Source of the DNA: Cymodocea nodosa | Lineage: Eukaryota > Streptophyta > Magnoliopsida > Alismatales > Cymodoceaceae | NCBI GenBank assembly: GCA_036874045.1 | Contig: CM072346.1 | Span: 12,872,001 to 12,936,000 of the forward strand | Reading direction: 5' to 3' | DNA length: 64,000 nucleotides | Shown here: positions 62,385 through 64,000 of the stretch, one piece after another | Layout of the letters: each line of letters begins with the position of its first letter | Position numbering within the stretch: position 1 is the first letter of the stretch | Position numbers and translations under genes: made by a program | The notes under the pieces: generated by a model | Database searches by the model: none | Told to the model about the DNA's origin: nothing | Seen by the model: the letters and a program-made list of their open reading frames with translations, nothing else

Positions 62385-64000
62385 TTTTTTAATATAATCC
62401 CCAATCTATTACCAAAGTGGGGACCTGATCAAAAAGGAAGTATTACAAGTACGAAAGACTCTAAACTCAAGTGAAGCCAAAACAACAAAAAGAAGTACAC
62501 AAGGGGAGAGAAGGAAAAAGGGTATAATTAGTGACTGCAGCAGTTGGGAATCACCATTTTGTCCAACAGCAGTTGTCTGCGGATTCCCAAATGTAAATCC
62601 ACACGCCTGTACACACATTTCTATCTATACAATCCCCTCTTGGCCTGGTTGCCTTCACGCGTCACATGGTTGAAAGAGTGAACATGATCCATCATATCAC
62701 AAAGATTACACCAATTAGGAAAAGCTTGTCTAACAGCACAGTTACTGTTTCTAATAGCATTGAAAATTGGAAGAGAATCAATCTCACCTTCAGAATCTCC
62801 CTTGCAAATAAGAAGGGCCTAATACAAGGCCAGGAATTCAGCCAATATAGCGCTGGACAGACCAAAACAATCATGGAATGTAAGAAGCAGGTTGACTTCA
62901 TCATCCTGAACAAGTCCGCTCCTCGCTCCAAACCCCTCCTGATTCACCGCTCCAACAGAATTCAACTTTAACTATGTGGCAGCAAGCTTCTTTCACGCAA
63001 TCCACCATATTGAGGGCCTTCTAATCACCAGGGACTTGAAACCCAGAGCAGTCAAGAGGCTAGATTCCTCTGAACTACATCTAGATTTACCAAAAGTACA
63101 AATAAAGATCTATAAACCATCTTCAACTAAAGCACATTACACCTTTCCTTTCAACACTCCCAAAGCACACTAGAGACTTAATCACATTGGTCGAGAGTTT
63201 TCTGCTATTCCTAAATAGTACACCCTTAACAAAGCTCTACCACTCCCCTTGATCACAAAGATAGAGCCTCAATTTCCCATTAAGTCAATTCTACTCAAGA
63301 TAGCCCAATCCCCTTCAAAGCATAGATGGTAAGAGCAATCTGTCTATGACATCTAGACACGGTACTTACAACGTAAAGCCAAATGGAAGTCTTTCCTTTG
63401 TGCATTAACTTCTGTTAGTAGGATGGAATGAACATGAGAAAAATGAGATTTTGGACGAAATGAACTTGCTCCATAACCCCCCACCCCATCCAACCGGATC
63501 ATGCTGTTTCCAAATCGTTTCCCATGCAATCTTAACTGTTAGTCCCCAAAAGAGGTTCAACTCCACCTAAATGCATCCTCTATTTCGAAGATGAGATTAA
63601 GATTATTCTGGATTTTCTGTCACAGTCTGGCAATGAAAAACCTTCAACATCTGACTATTTGCCGTAACTTTTGCCACAATCAAGTTCTCCATCCCTAGCA
63701 CAGGGACCAAGGTGTTTGAGATAATATCAAAAGGGATTCACCAGTCTCTCCAAAAACTAATGTGACTCCTACCTCCCATCCACCTAACTAATTGAGTTAA
63801 ATGAGTCCACATCATCCGCATGTGTCACCATTTAGCAAGGGCATTATGAACCACACAACTTAGGAGAAAACTGTACTTGGTCAGCATTACTTCAGCTCAA
63901 AGAGTCTTCCTACACAGCAGTCTCCATGTCATCTTCATTCTTAAGACCAACATGATCTCAAGAAAATCCCAAAAACTCAATCCACCTTCCTCCATAGGTT
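62385..64000 (-). mobile_element. LINE 3' half (RT C-terminus, zinc-binding region, RNase H), running off the window
   Basis: Minus strand. From the right edge: PMEEGGLSFWDFLEIM (about 63945-63998) and a W(R)LL..KTL continuation, the RT thumb-side segment of plant LINEs. The distal part has RSHISFWRDW (about 63745). The RNase H-like domain is at 62660-62970, with the GARSGLVQDDEVNLLL and SSAILAEFLALYKALLIC phrases split by frame changes. The 3' end lies next to a T-run at about 62381-62391 (poly-A on the element strand). Stops show decay. The 5' part is outside the window. Confidence 0.85.

Overview
This is a nuclear genomic window from a flowering plant. The evidence is spliced genes with canonical GT-AG introns, plant families (a GT64 glycosyltransferase, an HGGG-type carboxylesterase, wall-associated-kinase debris), plant-type LINEs, copia/gypsy LTR elements, hAT, PIF/Harbinger and CACTA remnants, and a degenerate TTTAGGG-like array. 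Several coding exons are very GC-rich while the intergenic DNA is AT-rich, and the GT64 gene has a steep 5' to 3' GC gradient. This hints at a monocot, but that is inference and the species cannot be read from the sequence.

Five intact protein genes and one tRNA gene could be modelled. From left to right they are: (1) mitochondrial-type ribosomal protein bL17, six coding exons, + strand, 3694-8986, 160 aa, with a 4.3 kb third intron holding LINE debris; (2) tRNA-Thr(UGU), + strand, 14393-14464; (3) intronless cytosolic 60S ribosomal protein L12 (uL11), - strand, 24962-25462; (4) ALG7/GPT, the enzyme that starts dolichol-linked N-glycan synthesis, eleven coding exons, - strand, 27210-35082, 420 aa, with a 4.9 kb intron 7 packed with three different retroelement fragments; (5) a two-exon plant carboxylesterase with a hydrophobic N-terminus, + strand, 42405-43908, 373 aa; (6) a five-exon GT64 glycosyltransferase of the EPC1/GMT1 type, - strand, 51579-55567, 378 aa. 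All reconstructed exon sets close in frame.

The rest is mostly repeats and decay. Region 1-3.0 kb has a dead WAK-like kinase and a copia 3' half. Region 7.0-8.0 kb has a LINE RNase H tail. Region 9.6-12 kb has an hAT transposase wreck, followed by a tandem duplication carrying CT microsatellites and a GC-rich LTR with a primer-binding site. Region 14.8-15.5 kb holds a broken copy of the carboxylesterase gene of the 42 kb locus, including part of its intron, on the opposite strand. Region 15.6-18.8 kb is a Lys/Glu-rich decayed reading region that runs into a tandem-repeat LTR-like segment. Region 18.8-21.2 kb is a LINE. Region 36.7-37.3 kb is a degenerate telomere-like array, and 38.4-39.3 kb is an LTR whose leader and primer-binding site are duplicated. 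A CACTA terminus lies at 40.3 kb, a roughly 3 kb inverted-repeat (foldback) element at 45.3-48.3 kb, a Harbinger relic at 59.5-60.6 kb, and a LINE running off the right edge at 62.4-64 kb.

The genes are independent housekeeping or secretory-pathway genes and do not form a cluster. ALG7 and the GT64 gene both act in the endomembrane system on glycoconjugates, but nothing in the layout ties them together. I found no convincing new multi-gene system. The most unusual items are the carboxylesterase duplication with intron, the large inverted repeat with clustered GTTGAGTTA motifs, and the LTR element with a duplicated primer-binding site.
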